Of a DNA stretch of 64,000 bases, positions 9,828 through 20,259 are shown piece by piece; position 1 is the first letter of the stretch; each line of letters opens with the position of its first letter. The DNA is from Clusia tigrina. Its lineage: Eukaryota > Arthropoda > Insecta > Diptera > Clusiidae. The stretch is taken from assembly GCA_920105625.2 (NCBI GenBank), contig OV050031.1, forward strand, positions 127,256,275 to 127,320,274, read 5' to 3'. A program made the position numbers and the translations under genes. Under the pieces are notes generated by a model. It worked only from the letters and a program-made list of their open reading frames with translations. It was not told the DNA's origin and searched no databases.

Positions 9828-11025
9828 TTAAATAGCGAAGATATCCATCCTTGTTGGCAAAAGCGATTGCTTTGCGATTGGGCGCAATAGCTCTCCTTCG
9901 GATGTCCTTAAGTTGACGACCCGAACTCGACCATCAGCACCGGGGTGACTGTCAAGAACACGGCCGAGCTTCCATTTGGTGGGTGGTGCGTTGTCGTCGT
10001 GGACAATCACCACATCGTCCCTTTGTAAATTTTGCGTTGGACTTAACCACTTCGTGCGTCGCTGAAGGTTCGCGAGATACTCGAATCGCCAACGCTTCCA
10101 GAAATGTTGCCTTATCGCTGTGATTAATTGCCACCGTTGCTGAAGCGTTCCTTTAAAAACTTTCAAGTCAGGATCCGGTTGACCTTTTAATGGTTCGCCA
10201 GCCGTAAAATGGCCTGGTGCTAGCACTTCAAAATCGTTGACGTCAGAGGGTATCCAGCAAATAGGTCGAGAGTTTACGCAGGCTTCAAACTTTGTAAGAA
10301 CTGTAGCGAATTCTTCGTACAAAAGAAGAGTAGGTGGTATTTGATGCGCTTTATACCAGCCTCCCAATAACCATCCATGTGCGGGGCGCTTGGTGCGTTA
10401 AAGTGACAATTAGTTTGAGCATTAGCGAAGTAAGACGTCCGTTTGACCTCACCGATGCAGGGTGCAAATGCAGCACGCAACTCCCTTTCAGCTCCGATAA
10501 AATTGGTGCCATTGTCGGAATAAATGTGTTGGCATTATCCTCTTCGATTGTTGAAATGCCTGAAGGCGGCGATAAAACAAATTGAGGAGAGATCTAGTGC
10601 TAATTCCAAGTGCATTGCGCCTCTACTCATACATATGAAGGAACATACGTACGCCTTCGTTGACTTCGCGTCTCTTCTATGTGTAAATTTTATCCTGTAC
10701 GGACCAGCAAACTCAACTGCACTTTGAAGGAAACATCGTGTACTCGTAAAACGACTCAACGGTAGATCGGTCATCTGTTGTTGCAGCGGTTTGCGATTCA
10801 GTCGTTTATATCGTACGCAATGGCGATATATCCTTCGAACGAGGCTTCGGATACCAGGGATCCAGAATCGGCGTTGAATTGCTGCTCGCATCATTTGCGG
10901 TCCGGCGTGCAAGATAGTGACGTGGATTTCAGCCGCGATAACTTTGGCGAGTGACGAATTCTTGGGCAATATAATCTGGTGTTTGATATCGTATGAGCAA
11001 GGTGCGGCCACCTACTCGAAGAATG
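9828..11025 (-). pseudogene. BEL-1 integrase core and DUF5641 C-terminal domain
   Basis: The frame at 10535-11011 carries the zinc-binding integrase N-terminus (C-x2 remnant near VRYKRLNRKPLQQQMTDLP) and the first core strand. The D-N-G-T-N-F catalytic block lies near 10495-10520, and WEAGIKRIKYHL with the catalytic Glu at about 10345-10380. These are in different frames. The 9828-10367 frame (179 codons) holds the C-terminal domain with KWKLGRVLDSHPGADGRVRV, typical of BEL DUF5641. Positions 9961-10500 are unusually diverged from unit B, about 25 differences in 550 bp by eye. Confidence 0.88.
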
Positions 11026-13110
11026 GGATCCTAAACGCCGAGTATCCCTGCTGGTGGACAGCATATACTATGTCTTGACCGTCATACCCGCTTTCGCTGA
11101 TTCTTTTCCAATGGCGGAAAATGCAGGAGTAACATCTCGCTTGCAGCGTCCAATGATGTCGCTGTCATCAACATATGTAGAAAATAGTACCATTCCGATG
11201 CACACCAGCCTTCCACAGTACCCTTTTCATGGTAAAATTGAAGAGCTCGCACGACAGTGGATTGCCCTGTGTGAAACCTCGTACGGTATTAAATTGTTCG
11301 GAGAGGTCACTTCGTACATTGAGAGAGCTGGACGTATTGCTCAATGTCATTCTGCTTAGCCGTGTTAGCTTTGTAGGAATACCGCACTCAGACATGGTGG
11401 TATAAATTCAATCCTTTATCGAAAGCAGCTTTATAGTCGACAAAGAGATGATGGGAGTCGGTCTGTTACTCGTGGCTTCTTTCCAGGATATGGCGCAACG
11501 TTAAGATCTGGTCAATGGTGGACTTTCCAGGTCTAAAACCACACTGATAAGGTCCAATCAGTGTGTTGGCATATGGTTTTGGTCTATCACACAATACGCT
11601 AGACAGAACCTTATAAGAGATGGCCATAAGACTGATTCACCAGTAGTTGGCGCATATCATCGGGTCACCTTTCTTCAACACAGGACAGAGGACTCCGAGA
11701 TTCGAATCGTCGGGCATGCTTTCTTCTAGCCATAAGCTGATCAACTCATCACCGCCGGCCTTGAACAATTCAGCAGGCAGTCCATCGGCTCCGGCTGCTT
11801 TGTTGATCTCTCTTTGTTGAAAAACCACTCCGTCATCATAAATGGGTGGTATCAGGTTGAGTTCTCCGGAGGTGGTATTGGTGGCATCGTCTCATGCCAG
11901 TAATATTCCTTCCATAGTCTCAGTGTGCACGGTGTATCCGTAACCAGATTCACATTTTCATCTCTACAGGTAGATGCTCAGGGCTTAAAACCTTGGGTCA
12001 GACGCCTGATCTGTTGATAGACTTTTCGAGCATCATTTCTGTCCCTATACATCTCGAGTTCGTCGCACTCACGCCTTTCCTGCTCGCGTTTCTTATGTCT
12101 AAAAAGGCGCCTCTCTTCCGTTCTCCTTACCCGGTAATTTTCACGCACGGCTCGTGTTGCAGCATTGGTTTCGTGGCGGCGGGCGTCTGAACATATGATT
12201 TTCTCTGCGGCGGTACGCATGGAGCAGGATATATGTGACCAAAGTCCCCCGGCGTCGTCGGGGAAAGAGCCAGTTTCGTGGTGCAGTTCCGAGAGTTGAG
12301 CGGAATAGGACTCGGCTGTCCATTGTAATTGCAGCTTATCGACGTCCAGCTTTCCTTGCGTACCAGATCGTACGTTATTCACACTGCATTATCTCATGCG
12401 TATCTCGGCTGCAACACGATAATGGTCAGAGTCAATATTGACTCCCCGGAACGTACGAGCAGCTAGCATGCTGGAAGCATTCCTTCCATCGATTACAACA
12501 TGATCAATTTGGTTGCGTGTGTGTTGATCAGGGGACAACCATGTGGCTTTGTGGATATCAAGATATCGGAATCTGGTGCTACTAACTACCCTGTTTCGCG
12601 CTGCGGTTGATCAGCCTTAGAACATTGTTCGATGTGGTCTAGTGAAGGCTGAACTGAGCGACAGTAGGACCAAAGATGCTTTCTCGTCAAACGTTTGCGT
12701 TGGAGTCCCCGAGGATAATATTCACGTCATGGGTCGGGCACCGGTTATATGTGCCCTCGAGTCTCTCGTAGTGTCCGGTCCATTTCATTTCCTGGATGGC
12801 GGTGACGTCAGCCATTATTTTTTCGAGGTCGTTCGCCAATTGGATAGAGGCATCTTCCCTATTGAGGGTCGGGACATTCCGAGTGCATAACCTTAAACCA
12901 TTATCCTTCTTTCGTTTGAGGTGGTCGTCAACATTAAGAGGATTCTCATCCAAAGCTTGTTTTTATCCTTCATTGGACTTGTTTTTTGAGTGGCGGTTCC
13001 TGAACCCTACACATATCCCTGTGAGCGTCAGGGAAGACTCGTTACACACATTAGCTCACTATCTAGCGGATGCTGAGATAGCTACTCAGGTGGCGCCACG
13101 TGCATGCTGT
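11026..13110 (-). mobile_element. RTE-like LINE piece inserted in BEL-1
   Basis: Absent from unit B. Minus-strand fragments show RT palm (INKAAGADGLPAELFKAGG and a CPVLKKGDP block at 11637-11828), the linker between endonuclease and RT (11978-12382) and endonuclease N-terminus (12687-12953, including IQEMKWTG and LGDSNANV). It is more complete than the relic at 5690-7185, so it was not copied from it in its present state. It ends at the same CACGTGCATGCTGTG point as the other relics. It lacks a 3' end and poly(A), and is flanked by 45- and 56-bp copies of BEL-1 sequence (10981-11025, 13111-13166). Confidence 0.82.
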
Positions 13111-14115
13111 GTTTGATATTGTTTGAGCAAGGTGCGTTGTTAATACGGCCACCTACTCGAAGAATGCCTTCGGCATCTAGAAATGGCTGAAGGAGAACAA
13201 GACTGCTGCGTATGGATATTGGCTTCTTCAATCTGCAACTATAAATTTCTGGCACAAAAATTTTAGATTGGGAGTACCTTACAAATATGAACTCAGTTAT
13301 GCAAATTTCCGGACCGGATAACGGCCCCAATAACCGAGCGGCTGCATAGGACTAACAAGCGAATATGCGCGAGTTGTTGACAAAGCGAATCAAATAGGCG
13401 GTAATTCGTTAGAGTTTATTGTAAGAGTGAAATCGGGTTAGCAAATTCCACTGTTTGGCGGTTTGTGTTAAATGCGACATAGCCTTGCTGGATTTTTGCT
13501 CCAGCTCCATTGTGTGTTGCGTGGACCTTGCCTCCACAAGGGGTGAGTGAGTAGTTGCGAAGGTGGGAGACCCCTTGCGGCACAGTCTTCGGGGTTGTGG
13601 TCTAAAGCGACATGTCTCCAATGTTCTGATGGTAGAACCTCTTGTACATCCGCGACCCGATTTGCGACAATCACTGACCAACGACTTGGGATACCTTGCC
13701 GCCAAGCCAACGTTACCATGTAGTTGGTCCCAGCATACAGCCTTTCGAGTTTGCGGCCGAAACTTGTTTGTATTTGGCGAACTAGTTTTGCGCCTAGATG
13801 ACCTGCACTGAGTTCCAATCGGGTCAAGGAAGTAGACTTCAGAGGCGCTACCCTAGTTTTCGCAGCGATCACCACAACTTTCGCCTCGTCGTCCGGCATT
13901 TTGGTGCAGTAATAAATAGCGGCGGCATAAGCAGCTTCCGAAGCGTCAGTGAAAACTTTTAAGTTAGCGTCTGTAATTGAACTAATACCTAGCCATCGAC
14001 TTAGTTTGAGCGATGAAAACGCTGCCAGCTCACGTCTTTGTTGCAACGAGTTTGCAGCAACGTTAGTTGGCACCAACTCGTCCCAGTTTATATTCGAGTG
14101 CCAAATATTCTGCAA
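13111..14115 (-). pseudogene. BEL-1 RNase H and integrase N-terminal region
   Basis: The frame at 13468-14115 (215 codons) holds the BEL-type RNase H region: LKVFTDASEAAYAAAIYY with the first catalytic Asp, then LTRLELSAGHLGAKLV with the Glu, and a WRHVALDHNPEDCAARGL segment. The frame at 13082-13330 carries PFLDAEGILRVGGRINNAP, the conserved block between RNase H and integrase. About 140 bp with stops separate the two. Confidence 0.88.
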
Positions 14116-15119
14116 CCATATTATTGAGCGGATGGTACATGGGGCGATGAGTCCAAGCGTGTCGAAAACTTGCTCGAATCGGAGAGGAAAATGCGCTTCG
14201 TTAGATTGATCGGCAGCACTTCAAAATTAAATGCAATCGAAAGCGAGTAGGTGCCATCAGCCAAAAGGTGTGACACCTGTTTGGATGCATGCGGTATCTG
14301 TTCTCTTAATGGTTGGCAGATTGTCGCCTACTTTCGGAGCTCAAAACCACTCTGAGAAACTACGTGTGAAATGTCTCGTTAAACTGCTGCTAGGTCTTGA
14401 AGAGAGTCCGAGCCGGTCAGCAAATCGTCCATATAAAAGTCGGACATAATGACCTTAGCGACCTTTTGGCATGCGTCGCCTGCTTGCTATGCTGCGCGAT
14501 GTAGCGATTTCGCGGCGAAGTGTGAAGCAGAGGCCACCGCATAAGTGACCCTCAAAAGGCGATAGTCACGCAATGGCCTTGATGAATGATCACGCCATAC
14601 TGCTGCTTTTCGCGATTCACCAATCGGAACCTCCTTTTTAAGCGGCAAACGTACTATGAAACGACCGTCGTCAGCGCGCTGGGTTGTATTGTCGAATAAC
14701 CTCTCACAATAAAGCTCTTCAGCGGAGTAAAACTTTCTCGGCGGTAGCTCTTCAAGTTCCCAAAACTTGGTGAGAAGCTCAGTTAGCTGGATGTCACAAT
14801 GCAGCGTTGAGATTGAACCAGGTTGCCTTCGTGAAGGAGTGGCGTTTCCGAACAACACCCAACCGAACGCGGTGTTCTGCGCCATCGGAGTGCCGCTTTG
14901 CCCCTTCCTCAGACCATCCAGCAAGAACTTGTCCATCTCATCCATGCCAATCAAAACATCTATTGACCCAGGCTTAGAAAAGTTTGGATCAGCTAGCGGC
15001 AAATCACAAATATGCGCCCACGCTGTTTCGGGTACAGCGGTAGTTGGAAGGTCATTTGTAATTTTTGGTAGAATAAACGTACTCACGTGAAAAGTTGAGC
15101 CTAATGACCTCGGCGACAA
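14116..15119 (-). pseudogene. BEL-1 reverse transcriptase (core deleted) and end of protease
   Basis: The frame at 14487-15119 runs from the end of the protease region (LPLADPNF, IDVLIGMDEMD, AFGWVLFG) into the RT start (ERLFDNTT, GRFIVRLPLKKEVPIGESR). It then joins directly to RDHSSRPLRDYRLLRVTYAVASA. The 129 residues in between, present in unit B, are gone in frame. The catalytic YMDD is at 14424-14435 in another frame. No RT activity is possible. Confidence 0.9.
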
Positions 15120-16230
15120 GCATACCTCGACTTCTCCCTTGGTACGACCTCCTTGAATCGATCCAATATCTGTGACACAAGCTGACGATGAACTTCTAGG
15201 TAGACGAAGGCGTTGGACGCAGGATTCAGTGACGAACGAAGCATGTGAACCTTTGTCGAGAAGCGCCGAGCGGGTTGCCAGCGACCAACGTGGTCTTGCA
15301 AATAAACCTCAGAAGTAGCCAGCAAAATAACGCGTTCAGCATCAGCATAGTGCGACGTAATATTGATTGTTTGGCCGGTCTTATTGTTAGCAGGTGCAGC
15401 CTGTTGGTCGTTGAGGCTAGCGTGGAGTAGCGTGTGATGACGACGTTGGCATATGCGACACGATGATGAACTGCGACATTTCGTGATGACATGCCCCTTA
15501 CTAAGGCAGTTCAAGCAGGCACCCTGAGCTTTGATGGTTGTTAGCTTGGCCGTGGCGTCGAGCTGGCTGAATTTGGAAAACGTGTAGATTCTGTGCTCAC
15601 CTTTGCAGTATGTACAGGCTGCAGTTTTAGCGCTATATGACGATGCATGACTCTGTGATTCGGTCTGGGCACACGTTGTATGAAGAACGTTCTTCGTGGT
15701 TGTCCTTGCGTTGTGAGAAACTACTGGCACCATCTCCAAAGACCGCGCTCGTGTTTCGAGAAAGTCACGAAGCGCACCGAATGTCGGCAAATCGTCGGCT
15801 ACTAGCGATAATTCCCATTGCTTGCGAGTCTCGTAGGCTAATTTCGACACGGTTTGATGGATAAGCCAATCATCCCAAAACTCAACCGGCCAAACGAGTG
15901 CACTTTGCGTACCAACATGATGCAAGGTTAGGTTAAGCACATGTTTGATTTCCTTAGAAGAGTCTTTTGCTGCTTTTTCAATCGACATAAAAGTTCTCAT
16001 ATGGCTGTCGACTATGACTCGCATGATTGCTCCTCCACCTCGACGCTCTCTTCGCCGCACGATATCTCTACCTGTTGTTGGACTTCACAAAAGCGTACCC
16101 ATTGTTCCTCCAAGAACTGTAGATACGTAGATGCAGCCTCTACGTCGACCAAAAGCTCAACTGATTCGCTCGATTGCAAATAGCGTTTTATAGCTTTTAA
16201 TGCGGAAACGCGAACTTTAAGCGACGACAT
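15101..16230 (-). pseudogene. BEL-1 gag with zinc knuckles; protease start out of frame
   Basis: Gag begins MSSLKVRVSALKAIKRYL at about 16230. A frameshift near 16030 leads into the 319-codon frame 15101-16060. That frame carries the DUF1759-like gag body and three Cys/His clusters (CTYCKGEH, CLNCLSKGHVITKC, CRICQRRHH). The protease active site (ALLDKGSHASF, with D-K-G in place of D-S/T-G) lies one base out of frame near 15255-15275. Both frameshifts also occur in unit B, so they predate the duplication. Confidence 0.88.
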
Positions 16231-16271
16231 TTTGCGGTGGACTGTTGCAAAGAAATATATAGTGGTATCAG

Positions 16272-16287
16272 GGTCGAAGGACCAAAA
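16272..16287 (-). promoter_or_regulatory. BEL-1 primer-binding site
   Basis: Minus strand TTTTGGTCCTTCGACC directly after the 5' LTR, the same block as in BEL-2 with small changes. It marks 16288-16478 as the 5' LTR. Confidence 0.75.
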
Positions 16288-16478
16288 TGTTGCCATGTGA
16301 GACACTTGCGGGTGTGTATGGTAGCGTGAATTTACTTGATTAAATTCGATTGAAGAAAACACATCCGATTGGCTTGAATACGTTTATTTAAGAGGATGTC
16401 GAGTTTGACTGCTGAAAAAACACTGCTGCCAGCTCAGACATTAAGTTGCAAGAATGCTACCAATTAGGCGCGAAAACA
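16288..16478 (-). repeat. BEL-1 5' LTR
   Basis: 191 bp, TG...CA ends, homologous to 9561-9763 with several substitutions and a 16-bp gap. The sequence to its right is J1 ORF1. Confidence 0.88.
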
Positions 16479-17022
16479 CAAAATTAGCGGCCAAAATTTA
16501 CAAAAATTCAACACTCATTATTCATTTTGACACATCTGGAGACCGTGAGAGACCGACATTTGGAGAGCGGTCTTCTATTAGTAGTATTAAAATAGATTTA
16601 CAAGGAAGTAGAGAGTATTTGGCAAACACACTAACTGCTACAGATAGCAATAATACTCTATCAGGTAATATTAAACTAAACACAAAACCATATAGCTCGG
16701 CAATTCAGACTGGCATGGATGTCTAAGTAAAGAACCACACGAACGCAACGGCCCTGTACAATGCACAAACTGCCAGGAGCTTGATCATACCAAATCATAT
16801 TGAACCCTACGTCCCATTTGCACTGGTTGTGGAGATTTCTACCCTTCCTCAGCCTGTCCGACCCACAAAAATAATGACAACACTAAAAAATGCAACAATT
16901 ACGACGGAAGTCTTATAGCTAACTATTGCGGTTTCCAAGTCTATGCTGAGCTGAAATATAAAATGCGCCAGCAGAAGTATAGAGGTCGACTCGAAGGTAT
17001 TAACGTGGCGCCACAACACTAA
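16479..17022 (+). pseudogene. J1 (old Jockey-type LINE) ORF1, zinc-knuckle part
   Basis: Plus-strand sequence encodes a non-LTR gag. An N-terminal Ser/Thr-rich portion is open to 16726. From 16729 the reading runs KEPHERNGPVQCTNCQE, then a CTGCGDFYPSSACP knuckle and CNNYDGSLIANYC, the triple Cys/His pattern of Jockey ORF1. A TGA stands where the last Cys of the first knuckle is expected, and the same TGA is in unit B. About 112 bp present in B are deleted at 16727. ORF1 continues, after an inserted LINE, at 27820 in S2. Confidence 0.8.
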
Positions 17023-17049
17023 GGCCAGACTATATCCAGTGGTAAACAT

Positions 17050-17634
17050 GGTCCATCTGTTATTCTAATGCACTAAAATCTAATGTAGCTAAAGGCAAGA
17101 GATTGTATATTTATGCATAAATTAATATACCCTAAGGCTCCGCTATACCTTTATGACAAGTTGCGCTTCAGCCTGTCGAATCGTTGCAATAATCTCATTA
17201 TGCCGAGGTTTACGTTCCGAGACTCGCCTAGAATGTTTTTCGTTGGCACCACTAGACTTCGGAACTCTTTACCTAATGATTTAAAAAATATTGTGAGTCA
17301 CAACAACTTCAAGCATCTTATTTATCTTTATTTTCGTAGTAACACTTGACGCTTTATTTCTTCTCTTTTCCTTCCTAGTTCTACTACCCTCTTTCTTTTT
17401 AATTTTTTTTATCTTTTGTTTTTATTTTATTATATATTTTTCTTGTTTTTGGTTACATTTGTTTGTTGCTTTCTAATGATTGCCAATAGTATTAATTTAA
17501 GCTTTAAGTTTTTAATTTAAGATACAATTGTGGCTAAGTTCAATGTACAGCATAAGTTTTTTTTAACTTCTTGCATGATTAAAATATAATGAATCATTAA
17601 ATTAAATAAACTCAGAAGCCAATAAACAACTGCG
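17050..17634 (+). mobile_element. Short LINE 3' end inserted in J1 ORF1
   Basis: The 78-codon frame 17113-17349 ends with FRNSLPNDLKNIV-like residues (here FRN/LRN) and HLIYLYF, resembling the extreme C-terminus of CR1/Jockey-group ORF2 proteins. A T-rich 3' UTR follows, finishing AATAAACAACTGCG. It splits J1 ORF1: the zinc knuckles lie left, and the ORF1 C-terminal helix lies right in S2 and S3. The left limit is approximate. It is identical in form in all three S blocks, so it predates them. Confidence 0.6.
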
Positions 17635-17849
17635 TGTGTATCGCTGCGTAATCGTCTTTGTGCCGGGTTCTCCTGTGCCTCTTTAGCTTTACGCAAAATT
17701 TCTGTTACTAAGCCCTGTGGTAGGCCAGCTCCTTTCGATTCCTGTAGCTCTTCTAAACTTTGGAATGTGACATGGTTCCATTGTGTGGTTGAGTCGTCTG
17801 TATTTGGCCTCCGTTTCTCTGTTGACGGGCTTCCTGTAGCACCGTTCCG

Positions 17850-19892
17850 TTATTTACTACTGTTGCCGCGGTGGCTATGGGCGTCACGTTCGTCTCTCTT
17901 GTCAATGCTTCTGCTGTTGTTAGAGCAGCTAATTTTACGCTGTAGGTCCCTGGATCTGTCGGTTTGTCTACGTGGCATTTCTCGGGTTTCCCGCGCTGGC
18001 GAACACCTTGCGGAATAACTGGAAGATGCGCTGCTTGTCATGGTCGTTTGACGCCTTAATGTCGTGATCTCACTACCACTTGGTGCGCCCGTGTCCTTCT
18101 CCTGAGGCCCCTGTGGTAATTCGTTTTTGGTTTTCCCGCGGCAGAATCCGTGGCAAGTGAACGCGTTCGTGTGTGTAATACTTGTTCCTGGTGATGTATA
18201 TTTGCTACTGCGTTGGCTTCCGCTGTGTTCTCTGTTGTGTCTCTGTTCTTTAGATTTTCTGACGTTAGTTGGCCTCTTGGAAGGCATTGATGCATTTACT
18301 TGTGGGAAGTTCTCAACGCGGATTGTCGTGCACGTTGCAAAGTCTCGTGGTTGCACACAACCGTTATGAGGTCCCAGCGTGATCTCCTGATCGCCGCACT
18401 TCAATGTCGTTCCCTGGCTTGTCATGAAATCCACTCCCAGGAGTAGATCATCACTTGAGTCAGGCATGATAAGTAGTTCTATCTGGCATGCCTGCCCTCC
18501 AAACCTCACCTTCGTCACAAATGTCTCTTTGACCCTCCTAGCACTTCCGTCTGCCATAAGCGCTCTGGTATTGGATTTTTCCAATTTGCCGGTAGAAGCG
18601 CGTAACTTGTGTGCTAGGCGTCTGCTCATAAAACTGTGCGTTGCACCTGTGTCCAGCGTCGCGGTGACAGTTTCTGTGCCAATAGAAACGTTAGCGCAGA
18701 TTCGTCGCCCGACACAGTGCAATGCGTTTTTCCATGGTAAAGTCTGGTGTCGCTGCTCTGCTCCATGCTGCGTGTCTGACGGTAGTCTTCTGTTGGGTGG
18801 TGCTCCCTGGTTGCAGCACTCGATCGTCCTAACTCCCCTACGGCCACACTCCCAACAAAACAGTATTTGCACGTTGCGACATAGTCGTGCTATGTGACCA
18901 TTTTGGCCACAACGCCGGCAGGCTGTTCTAGGATCTATGGGTGCCACTTTGCTCTCTACCGTCACCTGTCGGTTCCTTACCTCTCGAGGTAGACCTTGCT
19001 CTGTTCGCCTTTGTGTGGGTGGCGCTGCTAGCTGTTCGCCTTCTCCCCGTATGCTCTCCAAATCCTCGGCCATCTCTATCAGTTCCTGTAGCGATACGAA
19101 ATCTCTACGGCGCACGTATAGCTGATATTGTGGCAGACTGTTCTGAAAGATTCTTTCCAGTTTCTGCTCCTCCGAATAATCCATGTGTCGCATAAGATTT
19201 TGCAATTCGAGTACATACTGCTTGAATGACTCTCGATGCCTCTGGTGACGCTGTCGGATCTGGTCGTCGAGTTTCTCCATGAAACGGGCCGGTAAAAAGA
19301 ATTTCAGGAAGTCCTTCCTATATGTGCTCCATTCCCGCCACGCTCGATTGTTGTTTCTGAACCACATGAGTGCTCGTTCTCTCAAGAGTTCAGGCATAGT
19401 ACGCGGAAGGAAATCTTTGTTTATTTTGTTTGCTAATTCCTCGACTCGCTCAATAAACGCCAGTGGATCACGCCCACCGTCAAAGTTAAGAGACCAATTC
19501 CGTACTTGATCAATAACAGCGGCGTACTGTGTAGACCCGTTGTATTGTTGATCCATTGGTGCAGGTGAAACGTAAGGATGCTGTGGTATTCCCCGTACCT
19601 CTGGATTCCACGCGGGTAGAGTTGCACCTGCGTATGTGCTTGGCCTGTCCACTTCCAGCGTTTCGCTGGGAACTATGAATGCAACCGGCCTTGGTGATGT
19701 GCTTTTAACATGCCTGCGTTGTAGATTCATCAACCGGTATTGTTGCTCCTGAGTCAGTACCGTTTCTGTGAAAAACTCAGAAAGCCGCTTTCGGAGGTCA
19801 TCTACTGTGCCTGTAGTTTCCAAACCGAATTCCTCTGCAAAAATCACCAACTCATCTTTCCGTAGCACGTACTCCCAGTTTGTTTTCCCCAT
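17850..19892 (-). CDS. Gypsy gag-protease polyprotein, 680 aa, intact frame
   Basis: Starts with ATG 73 bases after the primer-binding site. Residues 8-41 look like a SAP domain ([17 protein letters not shown] then DDLRKRL), a DNA-binding fold unusual at a gag N-terminus. Residues 140-260 are the retrotransposon gag core ([26 protein letters not shown]). A CCHC knuckle is at 325-338 (C-x2-C-G-x3-H-x4-C) and a degenerate second one at 346-359 has no His. The aspartic protease has DTGATHSF at 414-421 and LLLGVDF at 483-489. The tail (500-680) is low-complexity. The frame has no stop although pol is gone, so it either inserted recently or has been kept. Confidence 0.88.
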   Translation of the reverse strand: MGKTNWEYVLRKDELVIFAEEFGLETTGTVDDLRKRLSEFFTETVLTQEQQYRLMNLQRRHVKSTSPRPVAFIVPSETLEVDRPSTYAGATLPAWNPEVRGIPQHPYVSPAPMDQQYNGSTQYAAVIDQVRNWSLNFDGGRDPLAFIERVEELANKINKDFLPRTMPELLRERALMWFRNNNRAWREWSTYRKDFLKFFLPARFMEKLDDQIRQRHQRHRESFKQYVLELQNLMRHMDYSEEQKLERIFQNSLPQYQLYVRRRDFVSLQELIEMAEDLESIRGEGEQLAAPPTQRRTEQGLPREVRNRQVTVESKVAPIDPRTACRRCGQNGHIARLCRNVQILFCWECGRRGVRTIECCNQGAPPNRRLPSDTQHGAEQRHQTLPWKNALHCVGRRICANVSIGTETVTATLDTGATHSFMSRRLAHKLRASTGKLEKSNTRALMADGSARRVKETFVTKVRFGGQACQIELLIMPDSSDDLLLGVDFMTSQGTTLKCGDQEITLGPHNGCVQPRDFATCTTIRVENFPQVNASMPSKRPTNVRKSKEQRHNREHSGSQRSSKYTSPGTSITHTNAFTCHGFCRGKTKNELPQGPQEKDTGAPSGSEITTLRRQTTMTSSASSSYSARCSPARETREMPRRQTDRSRDLQRKISCSNNSRSIDKRDERDAHSHRGNSSK

Positions 19893-19964
19893 CCTGTGAC
19901 TTTCCTGGTTAATGGCGAAGACTATGGGTGAGCGTCAGATGCGTTGAATTTCCTTGTTTTTATA

Positions 19965-19982
19965 GTCCCTGCTCGGGCGCCA
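19965..19982 (-). promoter_or_regulatory. Gypsy primer-binding site (tRNA-Lys type)
   Basis: Minus strand TGGCGCCCGAGCAGGGAC, complementary to the 3' end of a lysine tRNA, one base after the LTR end TTACA. Confidence 0.88.
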
Positions 19983-19983
19983 C

Positions 19984-20259
19984 TGTAACGACTCTTTTTT
20001 ATAGCTGGGGTAAAACTCAGCGGCTCCAGGGGTCGTGTACAGAAAAATATCAAAAGTCCTGCGAGTTATATTAACAATAGCGTATTTATTTAATATAATG
20101 GTCGTCGTTAGGTTCTCACTGCAGTTGTTTCGGTTGGCATTGTGGGCGTTTCCAAGATGCAATTATTCGGTCTGTTATTCATGGTGTTTGTGTGTATATA
20201 GCGACTCTGTCACCTGTGGTGTGGGCCAAAATTTCCCACAGAAGATTTTGGTTCTTATA
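19984..20259 (-). repeat. Gypsy 5' LTR, internally shortened
   Basis: Its ends match the S3 solo LTR: the start (AAAATCTTCTGTGGGAAATT), the polyadenylation region (AAATAAATACG) and the end (CGACCCCTGGAGCCGCTG, then AGTCGTTACA). At 276 bp it lacks roughly 1 kb of the 1295-bp solo LTR, including the three stem-loops. The terminal TGTG is changed to TATA. Confidence 0.82.

Larger units (their letters stand above)
9561..16478 (-). mobile_element. BEL-1: BEL/Pao LTR retrotransposon (unit A copy)
   Basis: Flanked by two related LTRs (9561-9763 and 16288-16478) and carrying, on the minus strand, gag, protease, RT, RNase H, integrase and a C-terminal DUF5641-type domain in the normal BEL order. It is dead: several frameshifts are shared with unit B, 387 bp of RT are deleted, and a 2.1-kb RTE-like piece sits in the integrase. 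The LTRs differ by an internal 16-bp gap and many substitutions, so insertion is old. I found no clear target duplication. Confidence 0.92.
17635..20259 (-). mobile_element. Truncated Ty3/gypsy element (S1 only)
   Basis: On the minus strand: 5' LTR (19984-20259), tRNA-Lys-type primer-binding site (19965-19982), short leader, and an intact gag-protease ORF (17850-19892). The rest of pol and the 3' LTR are missing; the left edge at 17634/17635 joins the short LINE end. S2 shows that about 390 bp of J1 were lost at the same place. tRNA-Lys priming and fused gag-protease suggest the Osvaldo/Ulysses group of fly gypsy elements, as inference. A solo LTR of a related element is at 56339-57633. Confidence 0.88.

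Noticed and set aside
9561..16478. Autonomous BEL element
   Set aside because: Both copies share at least two gag/protease frameshifts and the RT YMDD is out of frame, so neither can be active.
16729..17022. Programmed readthrough or selenocysteine at the TGA in J1 ORF1
   Set aside because: The TGA sits at a zinc-binding Cys position and a single base change explains it. The rest of J1 has many other lesions.
19984..20259. G-to-A hypermutation of the gypsy LTR
   Set aside because: The terminal TGTG to TATA change suggested it, but too few sites are involved and the LTR differs in other ways.
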